64,000 nucleotides of DNA, taken from the NCBI RefSeq assembly GCF_020177265.1, contig NZ_JAIVMC010000007.1, positions 62,001 to 126,000 on the forward strand, in the 5' to 3' direction. A program made the translations under genes and the position numbers. The notes beneath the pieces were generated by a model. It was not told the DNA's origin, ran no database searches, and saw only the letters and a program-made list of their open reading frames with translations. Of the stretch, positions 8,028 through 16,860 are shown piece by piece (within the stretch, counting starts at the first letter, position 1; each line of letters opens with the position of its first letter). The DNA comes from Pseudooceanicola marinus (lineage in GTDB: Bacteria > Pseudomonadota > Alphaproteobacteria > Rhodobacterales > Rhodobacteraceae).

Positions 8028-8732
8028 TCAGCTGCGGCCCGCGCGGGCCGGGATCAGCTGCTGCACCATGCCCACGAACAGCAGGTAGGCGCTGACCACG
8101 ATCAGGGCCACCTCGGCCCAGTCGGGCAGGTTGAAGTTGGTCAGCGTGGCGAACAGCGCCAGTGCCACCCAGATCCCCGCCAGGGGCAGGGACAGCCCGC
8201 GCCAGCGTTCGGTGCGTACCGGGTGGATGAATTTCAGCGGCAGGAACATCGTGGGCGTCAGCGCCAGGATCACGCCGACCATCACGGTCCAGTGCGGCTC
8301 CACCGCGAAGAAGACCAGCACCACCATGTTCCAGCAGCCCGGGAACCCCCAGAAGCTGTTGTCCTCGGTCTTCATCCGGGTGTCGGCGAAGTAGACCGAG
8401 CTGGCAAACGCGATCAGCAGGACCCCGAACCAGCCGGTCCAGCCCGGCAGCAGGCCCGACTGGTAAAGGGCGAAGGCCGGTATGAAGACATAGGTCAGGT
8501 AGTCGATGATCAGATCCAGTAGCACGCCGTCGATCTCGGCCGCCTGGGTCTTCACGTGGTAGCGTCGGGCCAGCGGGCCGTCGATGCCGTCCACGGCAAA
8601 GGCCACGACCAGCCACAGGTACATGGTTTCCCAGGCGCTGTTGGCGGCAGCGATGATCGCCAGCATCGAAAAGACCGCACCCGTGGCGGTCAGCAGGTGA
8701 ACGGAGAGGGCGCGCAATCTGATCGTGTTCAT
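8028..8732 (-). CDS. pcs: Phosphatidylcholine synthase (CDP-diacylglycerol:choline phosphotransferase)
   Basis: The protein has 234 residues and about eight membrane helices. The CDP-alcohol phosphotransferase motif is present in the spacing typical of Pcs: DGPLAR (residues 51-56), then DGVLLDLIID (68-77). It condenses choline directly with CDP-diacylglycerol to give phosphatidylcholine in the inner membrane, a reaction characteristic of alphaproteobacteria that take up host- or environment-derived choline. The downstream family segments YVFIPAFAL and ADTRMKTEDNSFWGFPGCWN are intact. The start at 8732 gives the usual N-terminus. No methylation-pathway gene (pmtA) lies nearby. Confidence 0.93.
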   Translation of the reverse strand: MNTIRLRALSVHLLTATGAVFSMLAIIAAANSAWETMYLWLVVAFAVDGIDGPLARRYHVKTQAAEIDGVLLDLIIDYLTYVFIPAFALYQSGLLPGWTGWFGVLLIAFASSVYFADTRMKTEDNSFWGFPGCWNMVVLVFFAVEPHWTVMVGVILALTPTMFLPLKFIHPVRTERWRGLSLPLAGIWVALALFATLTNFNLPDWAEVALIVVSAYLLFVGMVQQLIPARAGRS

Positions 8733-8735
8733 GTC

Positions 8736-8773
8736 GGAGCCTAGTCATAGAAATGTTACCGGGGCAAGCGGTT
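8736..8773 (-). promoter_or_regulatory. Probable housekeeping promoter of pcs
   Basis: On the minus strand TTGCCC, 18 bp and TAGGCT end only a few bases before the pcs ATG. The form matches other promoters in this window. Transcription would start very close to the start codon, so the leader would be very short. Confidence 0.4.
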
Positions 8774-8823
8774 AGCCCCGCGCCGCGGGATCGGGCGGTT
8801 TCAGGTCGGGGGAGGGATGGGGG

Positions 8824-9762
8824 TCAGCCGCGCGGATGGGCCTTGCGGTAGACCTCCATCAGGCGGGCGCTGTCGACCGCCGTGTAGGCCTGGGTGGTGG
8901 AGAGGCTGGCGTGGCCCAGCAGTTCCTGGATCGCCCGCAGGTCGCCGCCGGCGTTCAGCAGGTGGGTGGCGAAGCTATGGCGCATGGCGTGGGGCGTCGC
9001 GCTGGCGGGCAGGCCCATCTGGGCGCGCACTTGGGCCATGGTCTTGCGCAGCTGCGCGGCGGCCAGCGGCCCGCCCCGGATGCCGCGAAAGACCGCGCGG
9101 TCGGGCTCCATTTCCCAGGGGCAGAGGCTGACGTAGCGGTCGACCGCGGCGCGGGCCGGGGCGATGACCGGCACCACGCGTTCCTTGTCACCCTTGCCGC
9201 GGATGCGCAGGGCCTCGCCCAGGGGGAGGTCGGCGCCGGTCAGGCCAAGCGCCTCGGAGATCCGCAGCCCGCAACCGTAGAGCAGGGTCAGCACGGCGGT
9301 GTCGCGCGCCGAAACCCAGTCGCGGGCATCCTGTTCGCCCATCTGTTCGATCATCTGCGCCGCGTCGGGCACCGACAGCGGGCGCGGCAGCTTGCGCTGA
9401 TAGCGCGGCGAGCGCGCGGCCAGCACGGCCGTCGGCTCGAACCCTTCGCGCTCCGCCAGCCAGCGGTAGAAGCTTTTGACCGCCGAGAGCTTGCGCGCCA
9501 GGCTGCGGGCGCCGCAGCCGCCTGACCGCATCGCGGCCATCCAGGCGCGCATGTCCGACAGGGTGATATCGCGCAGCGGCCCGAGGCCCTGCGCCTCGCC
9601 CTTGTGGGTGGTCAGGAAGGCCAGGAACTCGGCCACGTCCCCGCGATAGGCGGTGATGGTGTTCTCGGCGCGGTCCTGGACCGCCGATTGCAGCTCCAGC
9701 CACTGCGCCAGCGCGTCGCGCGCCGCCGGCGAGATCAGCAGGCTGCCCTCGGTGCGGCTCAT
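8824..9762 (-). CDS. xerC: Tyrosine recombinase XerC
   Basis: The protein has 312 residues. The N-terminal SAM-like core-binding domain (about 15-105) precedes the catalytic domain, in which all active residues are visible: Arg167 (GLRISEA), Lys190 (RGKGDKERVV), His258 and Arg261 (HAMRHSF), His284 (LGHASLSTT) and the nucleophile Tyr293. With XerD it resolves chromosome dimers at dif. Its start overlaps the DUF484 stop by ATGA, so the two genes are translationally coupled; this DUF484-xerC pairing is widespread in proteobacteria. Nothing suggests a mobile-element integrase, because there is no att-like repeat or cargo. Confidence 0.92.
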   Translation of the reverse strand: MSRTEGSLLISPAARDALAQWLELQSAVQDRAENTITAYRGDVAEFLAFLTTHKGEAQGLGPLRDITLSDMRAWMAAMRSGGCGARSLARKLSAVKSFYRWLAEREGFEPTAVLAARSPRYQRKLPRPLSVPDAAQMIEQMGEQDARDWVSARDTAVLTLLYGCGLRISEALGLTGADLPLGEALRIRGKGDKERVVPVIAPARAAVDRYVSLCPWEMEPDRAVFRGIRGGPLAAAQLRKTMAQVRAQMGLPASATPHAMRHSFATHLLNAGGDLRAIQELLGHASLSTTQAYTAVDSARLMEVYRKAHPRG

Positions 9763-10475
9763 GACAGCCAGCGCCGCATGGTCCTTTCGAAGACCCCGGC
9801 GAAGAAACCCAGCAGGTCGGTGCCCTGCTGCGGGGTGAACTGCTGCGGGTCCTCGGACCCCATCAGAAGCATGCCGGGCAAGCGTCCCGGGCCGAAGTCA
9901 AGCCGCAGGCAGGCTTCGGAATAGGTATGCTCGGCCTTCTCGCCGTACATCTCCTCGGTGCCGGCCTCGATCTGGCGCAGGATCACCTGGCGCGCGGGGG
10001 AGGTGCGGTGGCCATCCATGTAGGCGGAGATGAAGCCGGGATCGACGACCCGCAGCACGTCGCCAAGGCGACGCACGGCCGGGTCGCTTTCGTCCTGGGT
10101 GGTTTCCAGCACCAGGTGCATGGAATCCACGCCCAGGATGTCGGCCACCTCGCCGCCCAGGTCGCGCAGGAAGGTCTCGAATTCGTCGGCGTCCATCATG
10201 CGGATGATGGCGCGGTGAATCTGGTTGGTGCCCGCAAGGTTTTCGTAGGCCGCCGCGATGACCGACCGATGGGTGTCCTCCAGCCGGTCCAGCCGGTCTT
10301 CCAGACGTTCCATGGCGATGCCGCGCAGGTCGACGATATTGCCGCCCATGGTCTTGTCGTTGGCCGCGATCAGGGCCTTCATCATGTCGCTGTCGTCGAG
10401 GATGATATCCGGCCGCGCCAGTACGCGCTCGCGCAGTTTTCGGTCCAGCTCGGGTTTGCCGGGGGTCGTTGTCAT
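9759..10475 (-). CDS. DUF484 family protein, GAF-like
   Basis: This 238-residue soluble protein has the DUF484 layout. A helical N-terminus contains LDRKLRERVLARPDIILDD, followed by a long helix with ERLEDRLDRLEDTHRSVIAAAYEN. The GAF-like domain extends from about residue 90 and ends in LLGFFAGVFERTMRRWLS. The segment LPGMLLMGSEDPQQFTPQQGTDLL is strongly conserved in the family. The function is unknown. The constant linkage to xerC, here with an ATGA overlap, suggests a role linked to chromosome segregation or division, but that is association only. The start at 10475 matches family N-termini. Confidence 0.85.
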   Translation of the reverse strand: MTTTPGKPELDRKLRERVLARPDIILDDSDMMKALIAANDKTMGGNIVDLRGIAMERLEDRLDRLEDTHRSVIAAAYENLAGTNQIHRAIIRMMDADEFETFLRDLGGEVADILGVDSMHLVLETTQDESDPAVRRLGDVLRVVDPGFISAYMDGHRTSPARQVILRQIEAGTEEMYGEKAEHTYSEACLRLDFGPGRLPGMLLMGSEDPQQFTPQQGTDLLGFFAGVFERTMRRWLS

Positions 10476-10610
10476 GCCTGGTGTCTGCCTCTGGTCTTCT
10501 TTTGCCGGTAAACCTAGCAGACCCGCGGGGGGATTTCGCGCCTTTTCTGGGGCGGGAGAGCGAAGTTTCGCCGCCCGCGCCGGGACTTTGGTCGCAGCTC
10601 CCGCAAAGGG

Positions 10611-10642
10611 AAAGCGCCCCCGCTTGTCAGCGGAGGCGCCCC
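10611..10642 (-). terminator. Terminator downstream of the transaldolase-like gene
   Basis: A stem with one mismatch (10614-10624 with 10629-10639) around the loop TGTC is followed on the minus strand by TTTCCCTTT. It lies about 50 bp after the stop of the gene at 10690. Confidence 0.65.
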
Positions 10643-10689
10643 TGGTCGTCTGTCTGTCGGTGCGCCTGCCCGCCGGGGCAGGGGGCGCC

Positions 10690-11343
10690 TTACAGGATCT
10701 TGATGCCGGCTTCGGCGATGTCCTTCAGGAAGGCATCCAGGCCCTTGTCGGTCAGCGGGTGGCTGGCCAGCGCCTTGATCACGGCCGGCGGCGCGGTGAT
10801 CACGTCGGCGCCGATGCGGGCGCTGTCCAGCACGTGGTTCGGCGTGCGGATCGAGGCGGCGAGGATCTCGGTCTCGAAGCCGTAGTTGTCGTAGATGGTG
10901 CGGATGTCCTCGATCAGCTCCATGCCGTCCAGGTTGATGTCATCCAGGCGACCGATGAAGGGGCTGATGAAGGTCGCGCCGGCCTTGGCGGCCAGCAGCG
11001 CCTGGTTGGCGGAGAAGCACAGGGTCACGTTGACCATGGTGCCTTCGTCCGACAGCACCTTGCAGGCCTTCAGGCCGTCCCAGGTCAGCGGCACCTTCAC
11101 GGTGATGTTGTCGGCGATCTTGGCAAGCTTGCGGCCTTCGGCGATCATCTGCTCGGCTTCGGTGGCGACCACCTCGGCGGAGACGGGACCGTCGACCAGG
11201 TCGCAGATCTCCTTGATCACTTCCAGGATGTCACGGCCGGACTTCTTGATGAGCGAGGGGTTGGTGGTGACGCCGTCCACCATGCCGAGGTCATTCAGCT
11301 CGGCAATGGCGGACACGTCTGCGGTGTCGACGAAAAACTTCAT
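10690..11343 (-). CDS. fsa: Fructose-6-phosphate aldolase / small transaldolase
   Basis: The protein has 217 residues and belongs to the short FSA/TalC class of transaldolases. It begins [18 protein letters not shown] and contains the phosphate-binding segment [13 protein letters not shown]. Lys83 in ITVKVPL is the Schiff-base lysine, and [10 protein letters not shown] and [12 protein letters not shown] follow. It either transfers dihydroxyacetone units between sugar phosphates (pentose phosphate pathway) or cleaves fructose 6-phosphate; sequence alone does not decide which. In alphaproteobacteria the gene often stands next to priA, as here, where the two diverge. A terminator follows the stop codon. 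Confidence 0.9.
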   Translation of the reverse strand: MKFFVDTADVSAIAELNDLGMVDGVTTNPSLIKKSGRDILEVIKEICDLVDGPVSAEVVATEAEQMIAEGRKLAKIADNITVKVPLTWDGLKACKVLSDEGTMVNVTLCFSANQALLAAKAGATFISPFIGRLDDINLDGMELIEDIRTIYDNYGFETEILAASIRTPNHVLDSARIGADVITAPPAVIKALASHPLTDKGLDAFLKDIAEAGIKIL

Positions 11344-11432
11344 GATCGGGGTCCCCCGGGTTGCATTGTCTCGCCCCGCGTTTACCCGATAGACTGGTCG
11401 CCCGAAACCCTGAACACGCGCGGACGCTTTCT

Positions 11433-13685
11433 TTGGCCGATCCCGACCCTGCCTTCTCCGGCTCTCTCTTCGATGAGACCCCAGCCTACAGCTATGCGCC
11501 TGCCGATTACGCGGAAGGCGAACTGGTCAGCGTGCTGACGACTCAGCCGCTGGACCGGCCGCTGGACTACAAGGCGCCCCCCGGTGGGGTGGCCGACGGG
11601 GCCTTCGTGCTGGTGCCCCTGGGGCCGCGGCTGGTTATGGGCGTGGTCTGGGGGCGGGGGCGCGGCGGCTTCGACCTGTCGAAGGCGCGCGGCATCAATG
11701 CCGTGCTGCCCGTGCCGCCAATGCGCGAGGAAATGCGCGACTTCCTGGAAAAGGCCGGGGCCTACACCCTGACGCCCATGCCTGCCATGCTGCGGCTTGC
11801 CACGCGCGCGCCGGGCCTCACCGATCCGCCGTCGATGCGCAAGGTCTACCGCATGGGCGAGGGCGAGCCCGACCGGATGACCGACGCACGGTCCCGCGTG
11901 CTGGCGGTGCTAGAGGAATTCGGCGGTCTGGCCTTCACCCTGAAAGAGCTGAGCGAGGCCGCCGGCGTCACCTCCTCGGTCATCAAGGGGCTGGTGAAAC
12001 AGGGCGCGGTCAGCGAGGAGAACACCCCCCGCGATCTGCCCTATCCCAGGCTGGACCCCAGTTTGCCCGGCAAGGCCCTGACCGAGGCGCAGGAGGCGGC
12101 GGCGGAAGACCTGCGCGCGGGTCTGCGCGCCGGTAACTACGGCACGACCCTGCTGCGCGGCATCACCGGGTCCGGCAAGACCGAGGTCTATCTGGAGGCC
12201 GTGGCCGCCGCCCTGGCGCAGGGGCGCCAGGCGCTGGTGCTGCTGCCGGAGATCGCCCTGTCGGCGGAATTCCTGACCCGGGTCGAGCAACGCTTCGGCG
12301 CCAAACCGGCCGAATGGCATTCCGGCGTGACCATGACCGAACGCCGCCGCACCTGGAAGATGGTGGCCGAAGGCGGCGCGCAGCTGGTGGTCGGCGCGCG
12401 CTCCGCGCTGTTCCTGCCGTTCCGCGACCTGGGCCTGATCGTGGTCGATGAGGAACACGACAGTTCCTACAAGCAGGAGGATGGCGTTCTTTATAATGCC
12501 CGCGACATGGCGGTGCTGCGCGCCTCGATCGCGGGCGCGCAGGTGGTGCTGGCCTCGGCCACACCGAGCCTGGAGAGCTGGGTCAACGCCCAGGCCGGCA
12601 AGTATCGCCGGGTCGATCTGAAATCCCGTTTCGGTGCCGCCGTCCTGCCGGAAATGAAGGCCATCGACATGCGTGCCGAGGAGGTGCCTTCGGGGCAGTG
12701 GATTTCCCCGGCGCTGCGCCAGGCGGTGAACCAGCGGGTCGAGGCGGGGGAACAGTCGTTGCTGTTCCTCAACCGCCGTGGCTATGCGCCGGTGACGCTC
12801 TGCCGGGCCTGTGGCCATCAGATCGAATGCCCGCAATGCGACGCCAGGATGGTCGAGCACCGCTTCCTCAAGCGCCTGATGTGCCACCAGTGCGGCGAGA
12901 ACATGCCGGTGCCCGAGACCTGCCCGAAATGCGAGGCCGAGGGCACGCTGGCCGCCGTCGGCCCCGGGGTCGAACGGCTGACCGAGGAGGCGACGGCGCT
13001 CTTCCCCGAGGCACGCATCGCCACGCTGTCGTCGGACCTCTTTTCCTCGGCCCGTGCCCTGAAACAGGCGGTGGCGACGATTGCCGGGGGCGGCGCGGAC
13101 ATCATCGTGGGCACGCAGCTGGTGGCGAAGGGGCACAACTTTCCCGCGCTGACGCTGGTGGGGGTGATCGACAGTGATCTGGGCCTGCACGGGTCGGATA
13201 TGCGCGCCGCCGAGAAGACCTTCCAGCTGATGCGCCAGGTGGCGGGGCGGGCCGGGCGCGCCGACAAGCCCGGCCAGGCGTTGATGCAGACCTATCAGCC
13301 CGAGCACCCGGTGATCCGCGCCATCCTGTCTGGCGACGAGGAGGAATTCTGGAACGCCGAGGCCGAAAGCCGTCATCAGGCCGGCATGCCGCCCTTCGGG
13401 CGCATGGCGGGGATCATCCTGTCGGCGGAACAGGCCGATGTGGCCATGGCCGCGGGGATGGAACTGGCCCGCCATGACGGCCCGATCCGCGCGGCGGGCG
13501 CCGTGGTCTACGGGCCCGCGCCCGCGCCCATTGCCCGGGTGCGCGGCTGGCACCGGGTGCGGATGCTGGTCAAGGCGCCCAAGGGCGTGGCCCTGCAACG
13601 GGCGGTGTCGGACTGGGTCGCGGGCGTTCGCCTGCCGAAGAACCTGCGCCTGGCGATCGACATCGACCCGCAGAGCTTCTTCTGA
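11433..13685 (+). CDS. priA: Primosomal replication protein N' (helicase PriA)
   Basis: The protein has about 750 residues. The N-terminal 3'-DNA-binding domain contains [20 protein letters not shown] and [14 protein letters not shown]. The helicase core has Walker [12 protein letters not shown] (about 243-253), DEEHD and SATPSLESW. Eight zinc-binding cysteines follow in CRACG, CPQC, CHQCG and CPKC (about 459-505), and the conserved [16 protein letters not shown] is also present. PriA restarts stalled replication forks. The start is uncertain: the only ATG upstream (11361) sits 18 bp from the divergent fsa start and would add 24 unusual residues. A TTG at 11433 giving [15 protein letters not shown] fits the family better, although its ribosome-binding site is weak. 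Confidence 0.93.
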   Translation: MADPDPAFSGSLFDETPAYSYAPADYAEGELVSVLTTQPLDRPLDYKAPPGGVADGAFVLVPLGPRLVMGVVWGRGRGGFDLSKARGINAVLPVPPMREEMRDFLEKAGAYTLTPMPAMLRLATRAPGLTDPPSMRKVYRMGEGEPDRMTDARSRVLAVLEEFGGLAFTLKELSEAAGVTSSVIKGLVKQGAVSEENTPRDLPYPRLDPSLPGKALTEAQEAAAEDLRAGLRAGNYGTTLLRGITGSGKTEVYLEAVAAALAQGRQALVLLPEIALSAEFLTRVEQRFGAKPAEWHSGVTMTERRRTWKMVAEGGAQLVVGARSALFLPFRDLGLIVVDEEHDSSYKQEDGVLYNARDMAVLRASIAGAQVVLASATPSLESWVNAQAGKYRRVDLKSRFGAAVLPEMKAIDMRAEEVPSGQWISPALRQAVNQRVEAGEQSLLFLNRRGYAPVTLCRACGHQIECPQCDARMVEHRFLKRLMCHQCGENMPVPETCPKCEAEGTLAAVGPGVERLTEEATALFPEARIATLSSDLFSSARALKQAVATIAGGGADIIVGTQLVAKGHNFPALTLVGVIDSDLGLHGSDMRAAEKTFQLMRQVAGRAGRADKPGQALMQTYQPEHPVIRAILSGDEEEFWNAEAESRHQAGMPPFGRMAGIILSAEQADVAMAAGMELARHDGPIRAAGAVVYGPAPAPIARVRGWHRVRMLVKAPKGVALQRAVSDWVAGVRLPKNLRLAIDIDPQSFF

Positions 13686-13811
13686 GGCAGACCCGGGAGC
13701 AGGACTGGCCGCGCGGCAAACCGGCAGGCTGCGCGGGGGCGCGGCCAAATTGTGCGTTCTTGCGAAATCATTTTTCTATCCAAAGCATGCGGATCGCATT
13801 AATTGGGCTTC

Positions 13812-15047
13812 ATGACCAAGACCCTCCCCCTTGCCGATGCGGCCACTCAACCCTTCTGGCGGCGCCCCGTGGCGCTGCTGTTCCTCATGGCCGCGGCGAT
13901 GCCGATCTCCTTCGCCACCTGGTCGGCGCTGCTGAACAACTTCGTCATCGAGGCGGCGGAGTTCGACGGCTCCGACATCGGCTGGCTGCACACGGTGCGG
14001 GAGATCCCGGGCTTCCTCAGCTTCGGGGTGATCCTGGTGCTGATCCTGGTGCGGGAACAGGCGCTGGCGCTGACCTCGCTGATGCTCTTGGGGATCGCCA
14101 CGGCTCTGACCGCCTGGTTCCCCTCGCTCGGCGGCATCCTGATGATCACCTTCCTCAGCTCGGTCGGCTTCCACTACTACGAGGCGGTGAACCAGTCGCT
14201 GCAACTGCAATGGCTGACCCGCGAGGAGGCGCCGAAGGTGCTGGGCAAGCTGCTGGCGGTGGGATCGGCGGCGACGCTGGTGTCCTACGGGCTGATCGTG
14301 CTGCTGTGGGATCCGCTGGGGCTGACCTACAACACGGTCTTCATGATCGCGGGCGGGATCACCGTGGCCATCGCGCTGTTCGCGCGCTTCAGCTACCCGC
14401 GCTTCGAGAGCCCGCATCCGCAGCGCAAGACGCTGGTGCTGCGCAAGCGTTACTGGCTCTATTACGTGCTGCAGTTCCTGGCGGGCGCACGGCGGCAGAT
14501 CTTCGTGGTCTTCGCGGGCTTCATGATGGTCGAACGCTTCGGCTTCGATGTGCATGAGGTAACCTCGCTCTTCCTCATCACGCTGTTGGGTAACATGATC
14601 ATCGCCCCCCTGATCGGTCGCGCCGTCAGCCGTTTCGGCGAACGCCGGGTGCTGCTGGTGGAATATGCGGGGCTGGTCACCATCTTCACGCTCTACGGAG
14701 GAATCTATTTCTTCGGCTGGGGGCTGGTGCTGGCGGCCACGCTCTACGTGATCGACAACCTGCTGTTCGGCCTGGCGCTGGCGCTGAAGACCTACTTCCA
14801 GAAGATCGGCGACCCGGGCGACATGGCCCCCACGGCCGCCGTGGCCTTCACCATCAACCACATCGCGGCGGTCGTCCTGCCGGCCTCGCTGGGCTACCTT
14901 TGGCTAGTCTCTCCGGCGGCGGTCTTCGTGCTGGCCTCGGGGCTGGCGGCCTGTTCCTTCCTCTTCGGCCTGCTGATCCCCCGCCACCCCGAACCGGGGT
15001 ACGAGACGATCTTCGCCGGCCGTCGCGCCCCTGCCGCGGCAGAGTGA
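13812..15047 (+). CDS. MFS transporter
   Basis: The protein has 411 residues with about twelve membrane helices and no N-terminal extension (MTKTLPLADAATQPFWRRPV). It has a major facilitator fold with two six-helix halves joined by a loop around FSYPRFESPHPQRKTLVLRK. The segment VAFTINHIAAVVLPASLGYLW in the second half recalls transporters of unknown substrate common in Rhodobacterales. It follows priA after a 126-bp gap that becomes A+T-rich just before the start, suggesting its own promoter. The ATG at 13812 is preferred over a TTG three codons upstream. The substrate cannot be inferred. Confidence 0.82.
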   Translation: MTKTLPLADAATQPFWRRPVALLFLMAAAMPISFATWSALLNNFVIEAAEFDGSDIGWLHTVREIPGFLSFGVILVLILVREQALALTSLMLLGIATALTAWFPSLGGILMITFLSSVGFHYYEAVNQSLQLQWLTREEAPKVLGKLLAVGSAATLVSYGLIVLLWDPLGLTYNTVFMIAGGITVAIALFARFSYPRFESPHPQRKTLVLRKRYWLYYVLQFLAGARRQIFVVFAGFMMVERFGFDVHEVTSLFLITLLGNMIIAPLIGRAVSRFGERRVLLVEYAGLVTIFTLYGGIYFFGWGLVLAATLYVIDNLLFGLALALKTYFQKIGDPGDMAPTAAVAFTINHIAAVVLPASLGYLWLVSPAAVFVLASGLAACSFLFGLLIPRHPEPGYETIFAGRRAPAAAE

Positions 15048-15053
15048 GCGTGC

Positions 15054-15082
15054 TTGACGCCGGGCCGCCCTGCGCTTAGGCC
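15054..15082 (+). promoter_or_regulatory. Probable housekeeping promoter of prmA
   Basis: TTGACG (15054-15059), 17 bp, TAGGCC (15077-15082), with the prmA start about 28 bp downstream. It is the best -35 of the TTGNC/TAGG promoter set seen in this window. Confidence 0.5.
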
Positions 15083-15110
15083 GCTGGGCGACCCAAGATG
15101 CGAGGACGCA

Positions 15111-15986
15111 ATGGCCACCTGGACCGCCCTGACCACCCTTGAAGCCAAACACGACGCCGAGGCCCTCGGCGCCGCGATGGAAGGGCTGATGCCGGAACCC
15201 ACGGGCGTCGGCGTCTTCGAGATGGAAGACGGCTCCGGCCTGTGGGAAGTGGGCGGCTACTTCGAGGAGAAGCCCGACATTGCCGGGCTGGCCCTGCTCG
15301 CCACGCTGCACAACGCGCGCCCCTTCGCCGTGTCCGAACTGCCCGAGACCGACTGGGTGGCCCATGTGCGCCGCGAACTGGCGCCCGTCGAGGCTGGCCG
15401 CTTCTTCGTCTACGGCTCCCATGATGCGGACAAGCTGCCGCAGGATCCGGCCAAGATCCCGCTGCTGATCGAGGCCGCGATGGCCTTCGGCACCGGCCAT
15501 CACGGCACCACGCTTGGCTGCCTGAAGGCGCTGGACCGGCTGGACAACGAAGGTTTCTCCACCGATCGCACGGCCGACATCGGCTGCGGCACCGCCGTGC
15601 TGGCCATGGCGGCGGCGAAGATCTGGCCGGGCACGCCCGTGGCCTCCGACATCGACCCGGTGGCGGTCGAGGTGGCCGAGGCCAACCTGAAAGCCAACGG
15701 CATGGCCGGCGCCGTCACCTGCTGCGAGGCGGCCGGGTTCGATAACCCCATCCTGGCGGAGAAGGCCCCCTATGGCCTGATCTTCGCCAACATCCTGATG
15801 GGCCCGCTGGTGGCCCTGGCGCCCGACCTTGCCAAGCATCTTGAGCAGGGCGGCTACGCCATCCTGTCGGGCCTGCTGAACGAGCAGGCCGAGGCCGTGC
15901 AGGCCGCCTACGAGGCCGAGGGCTTCGCCCTGCACCACGCGGAGCAGATCCGCGAATGGACGACCTTGACCCTGCGCCGGGTCTGA
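15111..15986 (+). CDS. prmA: Ribosomal protein L11 methyltransferase
   Basis: The protein has 291 residues. After a divergent N-terminal substrate-recognition domain comes the methyltransferase core. AMAFGTGHHGTTLGCLKAL is the PrmA signature, ADIGCGTAVLAMAAAK (about 154-169) is the AdoMet motif I, and VASDIDPVAVEVAEANLKAN is motif II. PrmA trimethylates lysines and the N-terminus of ribosomal protein L11. The ATG at 15111 is supported by the promoter 30 bp upstream and by the usual N-terminus MATWTALTTLE. The catalytic NPPY-like loop reads FANILMGPL, as expected for PrmA. Confidence 0.93.
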   Translation: MATWTALTTLEAKHDAEALGAAMEGLMPEPTGVGVFEMEDGSGLWEVGGYFEEKPDIAGLALLATLHNARPFAVSELPETDWVAHVRRELAPVEAGRFFVYGSHDADKLPQDPAKIPLLIEAAMAFGTGHHGTTLGCLKALDRLDNEGFSTDRTADIGCGTAVLAMAAAKIWPGTPVASDIDPVAVEVAEANLKANGMAGAVTCCEAAGFDNPILAEKAPYGLIFANILMGPLVALAPDLAKHLEQGGYAILSGLLNEQAEAVQAAYEAEGFALHHAEQIREWTTLTLRRV

Positions 15987-16130
15987 CGCCAACACCTTCG
16001 TCCCGACGGTCCGGACCCGGTCAGCACGAATCGCTGTACCGGGTTTGACCGCTTTTGGCCCCATTCAGGCCCGAATCCTGCGTTTACCTTGATCTCGACG
16101 GGCTGGGGGGCCTGAGAGCTGAGGGACGAG

Positions 16131-16481
16131 ATGACCCAATCCTTTAGAGAATTCGACGACCGTGTGCGCCGGATCCAGAAGAAATCGCGCCGCGCTGGCG
16201 GCATGCGGTTCACGGTGGATGAATACGGCAACGTGCGCCGGCGCGGCGCCCGCCGCTTCGGGTTGTGGCGCCTGACCCGCGGACTGGTGGTGCTGGTCGC
16301 GGCGATCTACCTGTTCAAGGTGATCGGCTTTGCCTTTCTCGGCGCTGCGGAGTTTGAACGCCGGGCCGATATCCTGTCGGAGGGCGCCCGCTGGGAGCGT
16401 ACCGTTGGTCGCCTGATGCAGGTCGACCCGCTGACCCAGGAGCTGGGCAGCCGTCTGCGCCCCTACATCATGCACCAGTAA
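16131..16481 (+). CDS. Small single-pass membrane protein of unknown function
   Basis: This is a 116-residue protein with a very basic N-terminal third (FDDRVRRIQKKSRRAGG, then VRRRGARRFGLWRLTRG). One membrane helix follows (about residues 50-72, LVVLVAAIYLFKVIGFAFLG), then a periplasmic part of about 45 residues. GAGGGACGAG precedes the ATG. The charge pattern places the N-terminus in the cytoplasm. I do not recognise a named family. A strong terminator follows, so it is probably monocistronic. Good codon structure and high G+C support a real gene. Confidence 0.75.
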   Translation: MTQSFREFDDRVRRIQKKSRRAGGMRFTVDEYGNVRRRGARRFGLWRLTRGLVVLVAAIYLFKVIGFAFLGAAEFERRADILSEGARWERTVGRLMQVDPLTQELGSRLRPYIMHQ

Positions 16482-16582
16482 CCCGGCTCGGGGCCGCCCG
16501 GGCAGGGCGGCTCTGCCCCTCGGCAAGAGGGCCTTGGGTCCCCGACAAGGCTGCGCCGGGAAAGTGACCCCAGAAAAGAAGA

Positions 16583-16610
16583 AAGCCGCCCCGGTTTCCC
16601 GGCGCGGCTT
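16583..16610 (-). terminator. Terminator of the DUF1127 gene
   Basis: AAGCCGC-C-CCGG pairs with CCGG-C-GCGGCTT around TTTC. On the minus strand it is followed by TCTTCTTTTC, so it acts on the gene that ends at 16660. Confidence 0.65.
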
Positions 16611-16625
16611 CCTGTCCCCGAAAGC

Positions 16626-16653
16626 GGCGCGGCCCCCAAAGCCGCGCCTTTTT
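16626..16653 (+). terminator. Intrinsic terminator (plus strand)
   Basis: GGCGCGGC (16626-16633) pairs with GCCGCGCC (16641-16648), followed by TTTTT. It terminates the small membrane protein gene that ends at 16481. Confidence 0.75.
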
Positions 16654-16659
16654 CGGGTC

Positions 16660-16860
16660 TCAGATTTTCGAGATGTGGTCGATGTCGCCGCGGACCAGGC
16701 CGATGTCGTTCAGTTCACGGTCGGTCAGGCGGGACAGGGCCTTGCGGGTGACGCGGGCGTCGTTCCAGTTCATCACGGCGGCAACCAGGTGGTTGACGGC
16801 GGCGGCGATCGGCAGAACCAGGGAGGTGGAGGCGGCGGTGCGTGCGTAGAGCGTGGTCAT
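16660..16860 (-). CDS. DUF1127 (YjiS-like) small protein
   Basis: This 66-residue protein ends in the DUF1127 motif, with RVTRKALSRLTDRELNDIGL followed by VRGDIDHISKI. A hydrophobic N-terminal half (TSLVLPIAAAVNHLVAAVMNW) precedes it. DUF1127 proteins are abundant in Rhodobacterales; some are Arg-rich regulators of phosphate and carbon metabolism that affect RNA turnover. This copy is less Arg-rich and has a possible membrane-associated segment. AAGGA lies upstream of the ATG at 16860. A terminator follows, so it is monocistronic. The A+T-rich upstream region carries three TTGCATG repeats. Confidence 0.85.
   Translation of the reverse strand: MTTLYARTAASTSLVLPIAAAVNHLVAAVMNWNDARVTRKALSRLTDRELNDIGLVRGDIDHISKI

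Noticed and set aside
8745-8760. GTAACA on the minus strand before pcs as a third copy of the sigma-type motif
   Set aside because: The 16-bp spacing leads to CGAC overlapping the start codon, not CGAA, and the housekeeping promoter explains the region.
8824-9762. Tyrosine recombinase as a mobile-element integrase
   Set aside because: It is coupled to DUF484 by an ATGA overlap, has XerC length and motifs, and no att-like repeats or cargo genes flank it.
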